Positions 41,907-50,738 of a stretch of DNA of 64,000 bases are shown here, piece by piece. This DNA is from Sedimentitalea sp039941015 (lineage in GTDB: Bacteria > Pseudomonadota > Alphaproteobacteria > Rhodobacterales > Rhodobacteraceae): assembly GCF_039941015.1 (NCBI RefSeq), contig NZ_JBDVFI010000067.1; one strand, 5' to 3'. The position numbers and the translations under genes were made by a program. The first letter of the stretch is position 1. Every line of letters begins with the position of its first letter. The notes beneath the pieces were generated by a model. The model ran no database searches. It was not told where the DNA came from and saw only the letters and a program-made list of their open reading frames with translations.

Positions 41907-42344
41907 ATGGCTAGGCAACTCACGTTCAGGCATCGATACCCGGTCGATGCGGACCGGTTGTTTGCGATGGCAATCGATCTGGATGTGCTGGAGGCAGTGA
42001 GCCGACCTTGGGTGCAATTCGATCATTTGCCATCAGGACCGGCGCAGATCGGACAACGCATTGACGTGGCGCTGTCGCTGCTGGGTGTGTTGCCAGCGCA
42101 GTCTTATTCGATGCATGTCGTAACTTGCGATCCCGAGGCACGGCTGTTGCGCAGCGAAGAACACGGTATGGGAATTATCCGGCTGGTTCATGAACTGAAA
42201 GTGGAACCGTCGGATATAGGCGCGCTTCAGATCGATCGGGTTGTAATCGATGCGGGGTGGCGCACGGAGATCGCGGCACTTTGGGTGAGACTCATCTATC
42301 GCTGGCGGCACCGGGTTCTGCGCCGGTTGCTCAAAACGGGTTGA
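41907..42344 (+). CDS. SRPBCC-like hypothetical protein
   Basis: 145 residues. The opening LTFRHRYPVDADRLFAMAIDLDVLEAV and the following strand pattern suggest a polyketide-cyclase/START-type hydrophobic-cavity fold. The C-terminus is basic and helical (WVRLIYRWRHRVLRRLLKTG), possibly membrane-associating. GGAAGG lies before the ATG; a start 20 codons earlier has no such site. Divergent from pyrC and convergent with the glycosyltransferase-like gene. Fold assignment is moderate; function unknown. Confidence 0.7.
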   Translation: MARQLTFRHRYPVDADRLFAMAIDLDVLEAVSRPWVQFDHLPSGPAQIGQRIDVALSLLGVLPAQSYSMHVVTCDPEARLLRSEEHGMGIIRLVHELKVEPSDIGALQIDRVVIDAGWRTEIAALWVRLIYRWRHRVLRRLLKTG

Positions 42345-42382
42345 CCGCGCACGAGAGAGTGTCGCGCCAATTCTGAAATGCG

Positions 42383-43387
42383 CTAACGCATCCAGAACCC
42401 GGCTGATTTGATCCGGTTGCGGATCATCTGTTCGCGTTTTGGCAGCGCGCTTCGGTCAAACAGCGCGCGCACCTTTTCGCCACGCCCCTGATAGACCATG
42501 CGCTTGATCGGTTCATAACCTTTCAGTACCTTCTTGATCCAGTTGGGCGCTGCGACGGTATGGAGAACGTCGAGTACGTGGTCATCCTCGCGGGCATAGA
42601 GCAGGGGAAAGACACGGTAGTGGCAGCTTACAGAGCCGTCGAGAAAGCCGGGAGGCAGCGCCTCGCGTCCGCCACCATAGGAGTGGACGACCAACGGCAG
42701 GGCAACTTGGTCCAGCCATGGATCGACACTCTGGCAGATCAGTTCCGGGGGGGGCAAGTCGCGAATCGCAATGGCGTAGTCCAGAAATCTCTGTCCGAAT
42801 TCATGTGGGTTCGCTCCGAAGAAAAACCCTGCATTGAAGTAAAGATATCGTTGCCAGTGGTTGTCTGGCTGGCTGGTGTCTAGGCTGCTTTCGAAATCCA
42901 GGCCGAATTTGTCATAGAGTGATTTCCAGATTTCACCGTATTGCGGACCATAGAGCGTAGGTTCTGGCCATGTTCCCTCGCAGCGGAGCGATGCGCCCGG
43001 CCGCTCAAAGTCAAAGGGCACGCTCATCACGTCGCCAGTGATCAGGGTATCCGTATCAAAAAACACGAACGGCTTGTCTGGCGGGAGGGCAAACAGCGCT
43101 TCGATCTTGTTGCCTTGCGGATAGGTTTGCCCAAAGACCTTCGACTCAAATGGCAATATTCTGGCCCCGAGCCTTTCAAGTGCCGCGAGTACCGCGCCAT
43201 TTTTGATTGACGGATCATTGCTCCACTTGGGTCCGGCTTGCGGGATAGCGACAAACAACTCGCCATCAAAGTTGGGCGAACAATGCCGCAATGACGCGGC
43301 GAACAGCAGCGCTTCGTATTGGAGCCTGCCGGATTGACCGACAATCAGGATATTGAACGCTTGGCGCTGTGGCTGTTTCTTTGTCAT
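42383..43387 (-). CDS. Glycosyltransferase-like protein with DTD motif
   Basis: 334 residues. After INILIVGQSG-like and AASLRHCSPNFDGELFVA segments, the sequence shows FVFFDTDTLITGD (Asp111-Thr-Asp113), the layout of a GT-A glycosyltransferase nucleotide-sugar/metal site. Downstream are FNAGFFFGANPHEF and the cluster DPWLDQVALPL. No signal peptide, so cytoplasmic. Donor and acceptor are unknown. The ATG at MTKKQPQRQ is used; a further 68 open codons upstream overlap the divergent gene. No glycan gene cluster surrounds it. Confidence 0.72.
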   Translation of the reverse strand: MTKKQPQRQAFNILIVGQSGRLQYEALLFAASLRHCSPNFDGELFVAIPQAGPKWSNDPSIKNGAVLAALERLGARILPFESKVFGQTYPQGNKIEALFALPPDKPFVFFDTDTLITGDVMSVPFDFERPGASLRCEGTWPEPTLYGPQYGEIWKSLYDKFGLDFESSLDTSQPDNHWQRYLYFNAGFFFGANPHEFGQRFLDYAIAIRDLPPPELICQSVDPWLDQVALPLVVHSYGGGREALPPGFLDGSVSCHYRVFPLLYAREDDHVLDVLHTVAAPNWIKKVLKGYEPIKRMVYQGRGEKVRALFDRSALPKREQMIRNRIKSAGFWMR

Positions 43388-43508
43388 ACTCAATCCAGCC
43401 GACATTTTTCGGCAGTGGTCCTGACGCGGACTATAGGCGTGGAGACGACCGGTCAAAACCCCGGAACTGCAAAGCGGGTAGGCAGGTCGCGGTAGTAAAG
43501 GGATAGCG

Positions 43509-44144
43509 ATGATTGAGACACTTTTGTTGATGGTCTCCGTGGGGCTGCATTCCGCGTCCTCCTTTGCCAATGCGGAACCGGACGGGGGCATGTCGCAGGT
43601 CGCCGAACCGATTGCTCAGGAGGCACCTGCGGTTGAGCCTTCACAGCCTTCAGAGACAGCGCAAGCTGTCAATCCTGACGAACTATCGGACGAGACAGCC
43701 GCAACGGTTGCCCAAGCCGACGACATTGCAGCTCCCGCCTTTCTGGCCCCCGAAGTGCCGCAACTTACCGCAGAACCCCAGATCGCGACGGGCAAGTTCA
43801 CGACCGCGCTTGAGGTCAAACCGATTCTCAATGCGACGCGGGGCAATTGGATCACCCTGCGAGAGTATGATGGCAAGGACCTGGTTTATGTCACCCATCT
43901 GTGGGCGTGGCGTTGCGGGTTGCTTGAGATGCGCGTCGGGATCAATGGCAATACGCCCGAACTCTGGCCGATGCCGGACTGTCATCTGGATCAAGCCGCG
44001 CCGGGCGCGATTCTGGATACCGATGGGTTGCCCTATCGTGGTTATGCCCTCGGATCGGTGGCATTGATCGAGATCCAGCTGACGTATGACGATCTCACGA
44101 CCGCTGGGGCAAAGTACAATCGAGAAGGTCGACTTGTCGAGTGA
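43509..44144 (+). CDS. Hypothetical secreted protein with Pro/Ala-rich linker
   Basis: 211 residues. A signal peptide (MIETLLLMVSVGLHSASSFA, cleavage near ANAEP) is followed by a low-complexity acidic linker rich in Glu, Pro and Ala (about 25-90). A C-terminal domain follows, with ATRGNWITLREYDGKDLVY, WAWRCGLLEM and MPDCHLDQA; the two Cys could pair. I recall similar proteins in Rhodobacteraceae but no assigned function. Divergent from the glycosyltransferase-like gene. Confidence 0.75.
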   Translation: MIETLLLMVSVGLHSASSFANAEPDGGMSQVAEPIAQEAPAVEPSQPSETAQAVNPDELSDETAATVAQADDIAAPAFLAPEVPQLTAEPQIATGKFTTALEVKPILNATRGNWITLREYDGKDLVYVTHLWAWRCGLLEMRVGINGNTPELWPMPDCHLDQAAPGAILDTDGLPYRGYALGSVALIEIQLTYDDLTTAGAKYNREGRLVE

Positions 44145-44324
44145 ACGTTGCCTCCGATAGCGCATAGGGCGCTGGGTATTGCGGGCAATTGCTATCCCCC
44201 CTCGGCGCGCGATAGCACTCATTGGTCATTTTACCATTGCTCCTCTGAGACATACAGTCATTGTGCTGCGCGGGGATTGCTGATCTTCGTGGCGTCACCG
44301 CGCGAGTCAAAGAGGAAAACGGCC

Positions 44325-44375
44325 ATGACATTCTTCCACAAATCCAGAGTAAACGAGGTCGGTTTCAATGGCTGA
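44325..44375 (+). CDS. 16-residue upstream ORF overlapping the mvaA start
   Basis: ATG to TGA encodes MTFFHKSRVNEVGFNG. AGAGGA lies before the ATG at good spacing. Its stop lies inside the first codons of mvaA (AATGGCTGA), so ribosomes finishing it are placed on the mvaA start, and the mvaA ribosome-binding site (GAGG) is inside it. It may be a leader peptide or a coupling device. Too short to judge by composition. Confidence 0.45.
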   Translation: MTFFHKSRVNEVGFNG

Positions 44376-45654
44376 ATTCAGTTCCCGCATCGAGAACCTG
44401 CGCAGTATGGCGCCGCAGGAACGTCGTGCAGCAGTTGCCAATGCTTCGGGCATGTCGGATGACGACCAGAATGCACTGGAAGGGGCCGATGTACTGCCAC
44501 AGGCGCTTGCCGATGGAATGATTGAGAACGTCATCGGAAAATACGAACTCCCACTCGGCATAGCGACGAACTTCACCGTGAATGGACGGGACTATTTGAT
44601 CCCTATGGTGACTGAAGAGCCTTCGGTCGTGGCCGCAGCCTCGTATATGGCACGTATCGCGCGGGGGTGCGGTGGCTTCACAACCTCGTCGGATGCGCCG
44701 ATCATGCGGGCGCAGATTCAGGTGATACGGCCGAACGATCCATATGGTGCCCGCCAGCGCCTGTTGTCAGCGCGAGATGAACTGATTGATATGGCCAACA
44801 CGCGCGACACGGTGCTGATCGCGCTGGGGGGCGGATGCAAGGATATCGAGGTGCATGTGTTTGACGACACGCCGGTGGGGCCGATGGTCGTGCTTCATTT
44901 GCTGGTCGATGTGCGCGACGCCATGGGTGCCAACACCGTGAATTCGATGGCGGAAACGCTGGCCCCGCGGGTTGCTGAGATTGCTCGGGGAGAGGTGCGT
45001 CTGCGCATCCTGTCAAATCTTGCGGATCGCAGGTTGGTGCGCGCCCGAGTCGAGATCACGCCTGAGGCCCTGACGATGGACAGGTTTGACGGCGATGATG
45101 TCGCTCAGGGAATCGTCGAGGCCTGCACCTTGGCCATTATCGATCCGTATCGGGCCGTGACGCACAACAAGGGCATCATGAACGGCATCGATTCGGTTGT
45201 CGTTGCCACGGGCAATGACTGGCGCGCGATCGAAGCTGGGGCGCATGCCTATGCCGCGCGGGACGGGCGCTATACCAGCCTTTCCCGGTGGGAGCGCGGT
45301 GCGGATGGCGTGTTGGTCGGGACGTTGGAAATGCCGATGGCGTTGGGTCTGATCGGCGGTGCCACCAAAACCCATCCGGCGGCGCAGGCGGCAATCCGGT
45401 TGCTGGGGGTCACGACCGCTCAGGAATTGGCCGAGGTGACGGCAGCGGTGGGGTTGGCGCAGAACATGGCGGCTCTCCGGGCGCTGGCAACCGAAGGCAT
45501 TCAGAAAGGTCACATGACCCTTCATGCCCGCAATATTGCAATTCTTGCCGGTGCCGAAGGCGACGAAGTTGAGCGCGTGGCGCAGGCGATCGCGGGTGCC
45601 GGCGAGGTTTCGGTTCAGCGGGCAGAGGCCGAACTCGCCAAACTGCGGGATTAG
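44368..45654 (+). CDS. mvaA: Hydroxymethylglutaryl-CoA reductase, degradative (class II)
   Basis: 428 residues. Interconverts HMG-CoA and mevalonate. Class II features: ENVIGKYELPLGIATNF near residue 52-68, the catalytic Glu region VTEEPSVVAAASYMA, the DAMGANTVNSMAE cofactor/CoA motif, the catalytic Lys in AVTHNKGIMNGID and the late His in MTLHARNIAIL. No other mevalonate-pathway gene is nearby. Coenzyme preference cannot be set by eye. A short upstream ORF overlaps its start, suggesting translational control. Confidence 0.93.
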   Translation: MAEFSSRIENLRSMAPQERRAAVANASGMSDDDQNALEGADVLPQALADGMIENVIGKYELPLGIATNFTVNGRDYLIPMVTEEPSVVAAASYMARIARGCGGFTTSSDAPIMRAQIQVIRPNDPYGARQRLLSARDELIDMANTRDTVLIALGGGCKDIEVHVFDDTPVGPMVVLHLLVDVRDAMGANTVNSMAETLAPRVAEIARGEVRLRILSNLADRRLVRARVEITPEALTMDRFDGDDVAQGIVEACTLAIIDPYRAVTHNKGIMNGIDSVVVATGNDWRAIEAGAHAYAARDGRYTSLSRWERGADGVLVGTLEMPMALGLIGGATKTHPAAQAAIRLLGVTTAQELAEVTAAVGLAQNMAALRALATEGIQKGHMTLHARNIAILAGAEGDEVERVAQAIAGAGEVSVQRAEAELAKLRD

Positions 45655-45661
45655 CGGGGTT

Positions 45662-45680
45662 CGGGCGATAGTGACGCCCG
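45662..45680 (+). terminator. Hairpin after mvaA
   Basis: CGGGCG-ATAGTGA-CGCCCG, a six-pair GC stem seven bases after the mvaA stop, followed by CATTTCG with only a short T-run. A weak intrinsic terminator is plausible. Confidence 0.45.
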
Positions 45681-46270
45681 CATTTCGCAGTGATTGTGAC
45701 ACTCGCGGCACGAGGCAGATGCCAGATTTGAGACTCCAGATGGCGCTGACCGAGTTCGAATCGGATGGGTTTTCGAGGTGCCTGCGGTATTGAGGTGTCC
45801 AATTTTCCAAAATTCCAGTGATTGGTGTGTGAACGGAAACGGTCGGCCACTTCCACCGTTGTGGACGCTGCTAGAACACCAATGCACCGTCTCGGATAGT
45901 GTCGAACTAGGGTGCAAGAACCAGTGTGTTTCGTAAGTTATTGATAAATAATCATACCTTTGGATATGCGGTGCCTCGGCGCGCACTTTATCGGATTTCG
46001 TGGGAAAGCCGAAACAATCTCTGCGAATATGCTGTGAAAATTGATTCGCGCTTTGCGTGTGCGATTGTCATTTCGAGAAGACCCCAAGGTTTCACTGCTG
46101 TTTCCGGACCGTCTGCGACCCGGTATTGATTGCATTGTACGAGTTCGCTTTGTTTTGATCGGGTCCACGGGGGCGGGTTCGATGTGCGTTTGCGAGTGGG
46201 AATGTGTGCAAGTTGTCCGGGCGGCGCGAAAGCTAACGCTGACCATGACCTGATATCTGGGGAAGAGGGT
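45681..46270. other. 590-base gap without supported gene
   Basis: Both strands have only short or low-quality frames here. The middle part is richer in A and T (around 45930-45980) than its flanks, so a promoter for the downstream Hint gene could lie there. I find no tRNA, repeat copy or strong dyad. It may contain the decayed remains of the missing N-terminal part of the Hint protein, but no homology is visible by eye. Confidence 0.5.
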
Positions 46271-46855
46271 ATGAAGCGTCGTCCGGATCGCCACGCGAAA
46301 GCAAAGAAATTGAAATCGCACGAACAACGGCCTTCACATTGGCATATATCGACACCAGCCGGTGACGTATGCGCGACGGAACTGCGGATCGGGAACCGGG
46401 TCATTACCCGCCATCATGGTGTTCAAGTGATAGACTGGATCGGTCGCTGTGAATTGTCCGCTGCTGATTTAGAGCAGTCTCCGCTTCCGGGCCCCGTACA
46501 GATCGCCGCAAACGCGCTCGGACAGGGACTGCCAGAGCAGGCCATTATCGTCAGCCCCTATACCCGCGTGCTGGTCAAACAGGATGATACGGCGCTCTAT
46601 TTCGGGGATGATACCCTATTGGTACCGGCACGGAACCTGGTCGGGCTTGAGGGCGTCGAGCATCTGGACGACGAATCTGTTTCCTACGTTCACATCGCTT
46701 TTGAACAGCACGAAGTCGTGCGCGCCAACGGGATTTGGATCGAGTGTTTTCAGCCAGCGGATCCACATGTTTTTGGCATTGGCGAGGCGCAGCGGACCGA
46801 GATGCTCGTACTGTATCCGGAGCTGACCGAGGCGCGCTTAGTACCCGTCGCGTAG
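46271..46855 (+). CDS. Hint-domain protein, probably inactive
   Basis: 194 residues, consisting mainly of a Hedgehog/intein (Hint) module as found at the C-terminus of many roseobacter RTX-type proteins: ISTPAGD, GVQVIDWIGR, ALGQGLPEQAIIVSP, RVLVKQDD and YVHIAFEQHEVVRANGI. The usual nucleophilic Cys start (C-F-x-x-G-T) is replaced by a sequence ending RPSHWH, and the usual SPxHRVL is SPYTRVL, so self-splicing chemistry is unlikely. It has no RTX repeats of its own. GGAAGAGGG precedes the ATG. Possibly a fragment or domesticated domain. Confidence 0.8.
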   Translation: MKRRPDRHAKAKKLKSHEQRPSHWHISTPAGDVCATELRIGNRVITRHHGVQVIDWIGRCELSAADLEQSPLPGPVQIAANALGQGLPEQAIIVSPYTRVLVKQDDTALYFGDDTLLVPARNLVGLEGVEHLDDESVSYVHIAFEQHEVVRANGIWIECFQPADPHVFGIGEAQRTEMLVLYPELTEARLVPVA

Positions 46856-46907
46856 CGTTGCACGGTATCGGCGGCCTTTGATTGCGGCGTTCTGTGTAGC
46901 GAGTTAA

Positions 46908-47528
46908 TCAAGCGTTTTCGTGCGCAGCGCGCCACTTGGCCCAATCCTCGGGGGTGTCGAGGTCAAGTCGGGCACGGTTGCCCGGCAGGGGGATATGGGC
47001 GATATGGGTGCCTGCGGCTTTGACCACTTCGCGGCCACCACCATCCCCAGTCAAACCACTGAATTCACCAAATAACTTGGAGGAAAAGACAATGGGATGT
47101 CCCGGTTTGCCATCCTGCGTAGTGCCACGCCAGATCAGAGTGTCACTGTTCGGGTCGTGGGCCAGAGCGATCCGGGCGAGGTCCGCCTGCGTCAGCTCCG
47201 GCAAATCGCAAAGCAGCAGCATGGCTGCATCCACATCTGCTGGTAGCGCCGCAAAACCAGTGCGCAGCGAAGCATTCATTCCCTCCGCTGCCATCGGAAC
47301 TGGCAACACCTCCACATTTGCACCAACCAGAGCGTCGTAGCGGGGATGAGGCTCAGGGGGTAGCGCGACGATCACCGGCCCGCTGGTGACAGCGCGCGCA
47401 ATGTCGGCCTGTCGCCGGATCAGCGGTTTGCCGTCCACCTCTTGCAAAAGCTTGTCGATTCCGCGCATTCGCGAGGATTGCCCGGCGGCGAGCAACAGGA
47501 TCGGCATATCTGTGACCGGTGTATTCAT
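46908..47528 (-). CDS. MobA-like nucleotidyltransferase
   Basis: 206 residues. NTP-transferase fold with the nucleotide-binding signature ILLLAAGQSSRMRGIDKLL near the start, a DLPELTQADL segment around 127-136 and a C-terminal GHPIVFSSKLF to RLDLDTPEDW. This is the subgroup that cytidylates or guanylates molybdopterin (MocA/MobA-like), often found with molybdenum hydroxylases, none of which is seen here. It lies downstream of the dimethylglycine-dehydrogenase-like gene, same direction, 34 bases apart. Confidence 0.87.
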   Translation of the reverse strand: MNTPVTDMPILLLAAGQSSRMRGIDKLLQEVDGKPLIRRQADIARAVTSGPVIVALPPEPHPRYDALVGANVEVLPVPMAAEGMNASLRTGFAALPADVDAAMLLLCDLPELTQADLARIALAHDPNSDTLIWRGTTQDGKPGHPIVFSSKLFGEFSGLTGDGGGREVVKAAGTHIAHIPLPGNRARLDLDTPEDWAKWRAAHENA

Positions 47529-47562
47529 CGGCTCAGTCTAGCGCCGCTGCGAGCAGGCGCAA

Positions 47563-49971
47563 TCAGCCGCGCAAGCGCGTTCCGTCCGGGTCAAACAGCG
47601 GTGTTGTGATCAGGGTTGCCTGACGCATTTGGCCAAGGATTTCAATCTCGACCTCGAGACCTTCGGCAATGCGTTCGGTCGGCAGAAAACCCAAGGCAAT
47701 CGATTTTCCCACGTGGTGAGAATAACCGCCCGACGTGCAATAGCCCTGAACCGCGCCGTCCAGCCAGATTGGCTCGTAACCGTGCACATCCGCGTCCTCG
47801 GCCGCAACCTCGAACGCCGCTAGTTTGCGCGCGGTATCGTTGATGCGTTCCGCTTCGGCAGCGGCGCGCCCGATGAAATCAGCGTTCTTGCGGAACGAGA
47901 TGAAGCGGTCCAGCCCGGTTTCTGCAGCTGTGTAATCCGGCGAAAATTCGGACAACCAGCTGCCAAAGAACCGATCGAGCCGCAGAGACATCATTGCCCG
48001 CATTCCAAACGGTATCATCCCGTGAGGTTGCCCCGCTTGCCAGAGTGTCTGCCACAGCTGGCGCTGCGCCATCGGATCGCAATAAATTTCAAATCCGAGA
48101 TCGCCGGTATAGCTGAGCCTCTGCACAATGCAGTCGGTCATGCCAACAGTCAGACGCCGCACATCAAGAAAGCGCATGTCGCCGATGTCGGACCGGGTGC
48201 AGGCGGCCAGTACCTCGCGGGACTTTGGCCCCGCGATCTGAAACCCGGTGCGGATATCGCTTATGTTTTCGATGATTACGCCATCTTGGTGATGTTGTTG
48301 GAACCAGCGGAAGTGGTAGGCTTGGCTGCCATAGGAGGCGGTGAGCTGGAATTCAGTCTCGGAAAGACAAGAGATCGTGAAATCGCCAATCAACCGCCCT
48401 CGGGGCGACAGCATCGGGGTCAGGCTGACCCGGCCCGGAGCGGGAACGCGGCCCGCCATGATGTGATCAAGCCAGTCGCGTGCGCGAAGGCCGGTGATCC
48501 GGTATTTGCCGAAATTCTGCAATTCGTTGATGCCGACGCCCTCGCGCACACCCCGCACTTCGCGCCCGGTGGCGGCAAAGGCGTCTGATCGGCGAAAGGA
48601 TGGGGTTTCGTAGGTCGGCTCGTCCCCGCGCGCAAAGTAGTTGGCGACCTCCAGTCCGAATTGCTGGCCCCAGACCGCGCCCATTTTGCTGAAGATATCG
48701 TACATCGGGTTGGTGCGGTTCGGGCGTGCGGCGGGCAGTTCTTCGTTTGGATAGGCGACGGAAAACCGTTTCTGATAGTTCTCGGTAACCTTGGGCAGCG
48801 TATAACCGGGGCTGATCCAGCTGCCAAAACGCGCCACATCCATCGCCATCACGTCCCGTTCGGGTTCACCTTCGATCATCCACTGCGCCAGCGTGAGACC
48901 GACGCCGCCTCCTTGGCTGAACCCAGCCATGACACCGCAGGCTGACCAATAGTTGCGCAGACCTGGCACCGGGCCGACCAGCGGATTGCCATCGGGCGCA
49001 AAGGTAAACGGACCATGGATGACCGATTTCACCCCCGCCGTGGCGAGCACGGGAAAGCGTTTGTACGCAAATTCAATACTATGTTCGATTTTGTCGAAAT
49101 CATCGGGCAGGAGTTCGTGACCAAACGACCAGGGCGTGCCGTCCACTGCCCAGGGGCGGCAGGTCTGTTCATAAAACCCGATGCAAAGGCCGCGCCCTTC
49201 TTGCCGCAGATAGGATTCGCCCGCCGGGTCCATCACATGCGGGTGCCCTTTGCCACGCTCATAGATTTCGGGGATGTCATCGGTGACGATATACTGGTGT
49301 TCCATCGGGTGCAGTGGGAAATAGACGCCAGCCATCGCTCCGACCTCGCGCGCCCAGAGGCCACCGGCATTGACCACGTGTTCGGCGTGAATCGTGCCTT
49401 TGTCGGTAACAATATCCCAAGTCCCGTCGGCACGATGGTTGGTTTCGCGGACCATGCAATGGGTTTCGATGGTCGCGCCACCCATCCGCGCCGCTTTGGC
49501 ATAGGCGTGTGTGGTGCCTGAAGGATCAAGATGGCCGTCAAGCGGATCGTAAAGCGCGCCGATGATCCCGCCGAGATTGGTGATCGGTGCAATTTTGGCG
49601 ATGTCGTCAGGCCCAACGATTTCAGTTTCCAGACCCATGAACCGATGCTTGGCCCGCTCGGCCAGCAGCATATCAAAGCGGTCCTGATTGTCGGCCAACG
49701 TGATGCCGCCAACATGGTGCAGCCCACAGGACATGCCGGTGATCTCCTCCAACTCCTTGTAAAGCCGGATCGTATAGCCCTGCAGAGCCGCCATATTGGT
49801 GTCGCCGTTCAGCGTATGAAATCCGCCCGCCGCATGCCATGTCGATCCGCTGGTCAGTTCGCTGCGTTCGATCAGCATGACGTCGGACCAACCGAGCTTG
49901 GTCAGGTGGTAAAGCACGGAACAGCCGACAACGCCGCCCCCGATGACGGCAACACGGGTGGTTGTTTGCAT
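47563..49971 (-). CDS. Dimethylglycine dehydrogenase-like FAD/GcvT protein (copy 1)
   Basis: 802 residues. N-terminal FAD-dependent amine oxidase fold (VAVIGGGVVGCSVLYHLTKL, 8-27) with SGSTWHAAGGFH, where the His after Trp is the covalent FAD site in known dimethylglycine dehydrogenases. The C-terminal half is an aminomethyltransferase (GcvT) domain binding tetrahydrofolate (LRARDWLDHIMAGRVP; DIRTGFQIAGPKSREVL; MRAMMSLRLDRFFG). It probably oxidises an N-methylated glycine. Divergent from a similar copy about 0.8 kb away, with which it shares architecture throughout. Confidence 0.92.
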   Translation of the reverse strand: MQTTTRVAVIGGGVVGCSVLYHLTKLGWSDVMLIERSELTSGSTWHAAGGFHTLNGDTNMAALQGYTIRLYKELEEITGMSCGLHHVGGITLADNQDRFDMLLAERAKHRFMGLETEIVGPDDIAKIAPITNLGGIIGALYDPLDGHLDPSGTTHAYAKAARMGGATIETHCMVRETNHRADGTWDIVTDKGTIHAEHVVNAGGLWAREVGAMAGVYFPLHPMEHQYIVTDDIPEIYERGKGHPHVMDPAGESYLRQEGRGLCIGFYEQTCRPWAVDGTPWSFGHELLPDDFDKIEHSIEFAYKRFPVLATAGVKSVIHGPFTFAPDGNPLVGPVPGLRNYWSACGVMAGFSQGGGVGLTLAQWMIEGEPERDVMAMDVARFGSWISPGYTLPKVTENYQKRFSVAYPNEELPAARPNRTNPMYDIFSKMGAVWGQQFGLEVANYFARGDEPTYETPSFRRSDAFAATGREVRGVREGVGINELQNFGKYRITGLRARDWLDHIMAGRVPAPGRVSLTPMLSPRGRLIGDFTISCLSETEFQLTASYGSQAYHFRWFQQHHQDGVIIENISDIRTGFQIAGPKSREVLAACTRSDIGDMRFLDVRRLTVGMTDCIVQRLSYTGDLGFEIYCDPMAQRQLWQTLWQAGQPHGMIPFGMRAMMSLRLDRFFGSWLSEFSPDYTAAETGLDRFISFRKNADFIGRAAAEAERINDTARKLAAFEVAAEDADVHGYEPIWLDGAVQGYCTSGGYSHHVGKSIALGFLPTERIAEGLEVEIEILGQMRQATLITTPLFDPDGTRLRG

Positions 49972-50179
49972 GACATATCTCCGGTTCGATCTTGCCTAGA
50001 GGATTGGCGTACGTGGCCGCCTTGGCTGGTTCAAATGCGACAGGATATGCCGTTTTGATGCGATTGATGGCACACCATTGTGCCGCTGACTTCAACCTCT
50101 GCGTCGGTGTTCTGAATCGGCGCGACATGGTATGATCCAGATCTTATGGGGCCGCATTTCTAAAGAGCGACGCGTTTCG

Positions 50180-50194
50180 GCATCAAATTGATGC
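50180..50194. promoter_or_regulatory. Inverted repeat between the two dehydrogenase genes
   Basis: GCATCAA-A-TTGATGC is a seven-base dyad with a one-base centre. A second dyad, GGCACA-CCAT-TGTGCC, lies at 50069-50084. Both are in the divergent region upstream of the first dimethylglycine-dehydrogenase-like gene. They may be operators; no regulator gene is adjacent. Confidence 0.35.
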
Positions 50195-50233
50195 GGGCGC
50201 GTTTCTGTCTATCAGAACTCATTTTGAGAACCA

Positions 50234-50578
50234 TTGTTGCTGCCGCGTTTCCCGAGCGGGGAAACATTCATCGATTACACCGAGCCTGACGATTATGGGT
50301 ATGTCGCTTTAGACGTGCCTGTCGTGCGCCCGTCGGTTGATGAAGAGCCGCTTGCACTGGATCAGGACGATCTTGGTGTATCTGATGGGCTGGTTCTCAC
50401 ATTCACCGAGTTTGTCGACGCCGAGAACAACCTGCCACTGAATTTGGCCCCCGGATTCTTGGCCAAGGTTGCCCCGAACACGACGGCACCGGATGCGATC
50501 ACAAACATCCGGATGAGCGACGGTGGCGAAGTCCGCGTCAAAGGCAATTTCACCGATGTCGCTTCGCGGCTCAGATAG
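50234..50578 (+). CDS. Short hypothetical frame, possibly a 5'-truncated gene
   Basis: 114 residues from a TTG. The frame is closed by a stop three codons before it, so no ATG or GTG start with a ribosome-binding site is available. Composition is that of a real protein: acidic, with LGVSDGLVLTFTEFVDAEN, NLPLNLAPGFLAKV and GGEVRVKGNFTDVASRLR. It may be the 3' part of a disrupted gene, or a small gene with a weak start. The opposite strand is less protein-like. No family recognised. Confidence 0.45.
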   Translation: MLLPRFPSGETFIDYTEPDDYGYVALDVPVVRPSVDEEPLALDQDDLGVSDGLVLTFTEFVDAENNLPLNLAPGFLAKVAPNTTAPDAITNIRMSDGGEVRVKGNFTDVASRLR

Positions 50579-50738
50579 ACGACGTGAGCGGGCTGTGCCC
50601 GGCAATCGGCTCCGAATGTGAGTTCGGCATCCGGTGCCGACTTGTCCAGCCGCGACGAAAAATGTCGCTGGTTCGCAATCGGGCGCGGATGGGAAACGTA
50701 AGAATGTCCGGCAGGACACTCACAAAGGATCGTTTCCC

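Noticed and set aside
50215..50231. GAAC-N9-GAAC, similar to a LexA box
   Set aside because: Spacing is nine rather than seven bases, and no repair gene follows.
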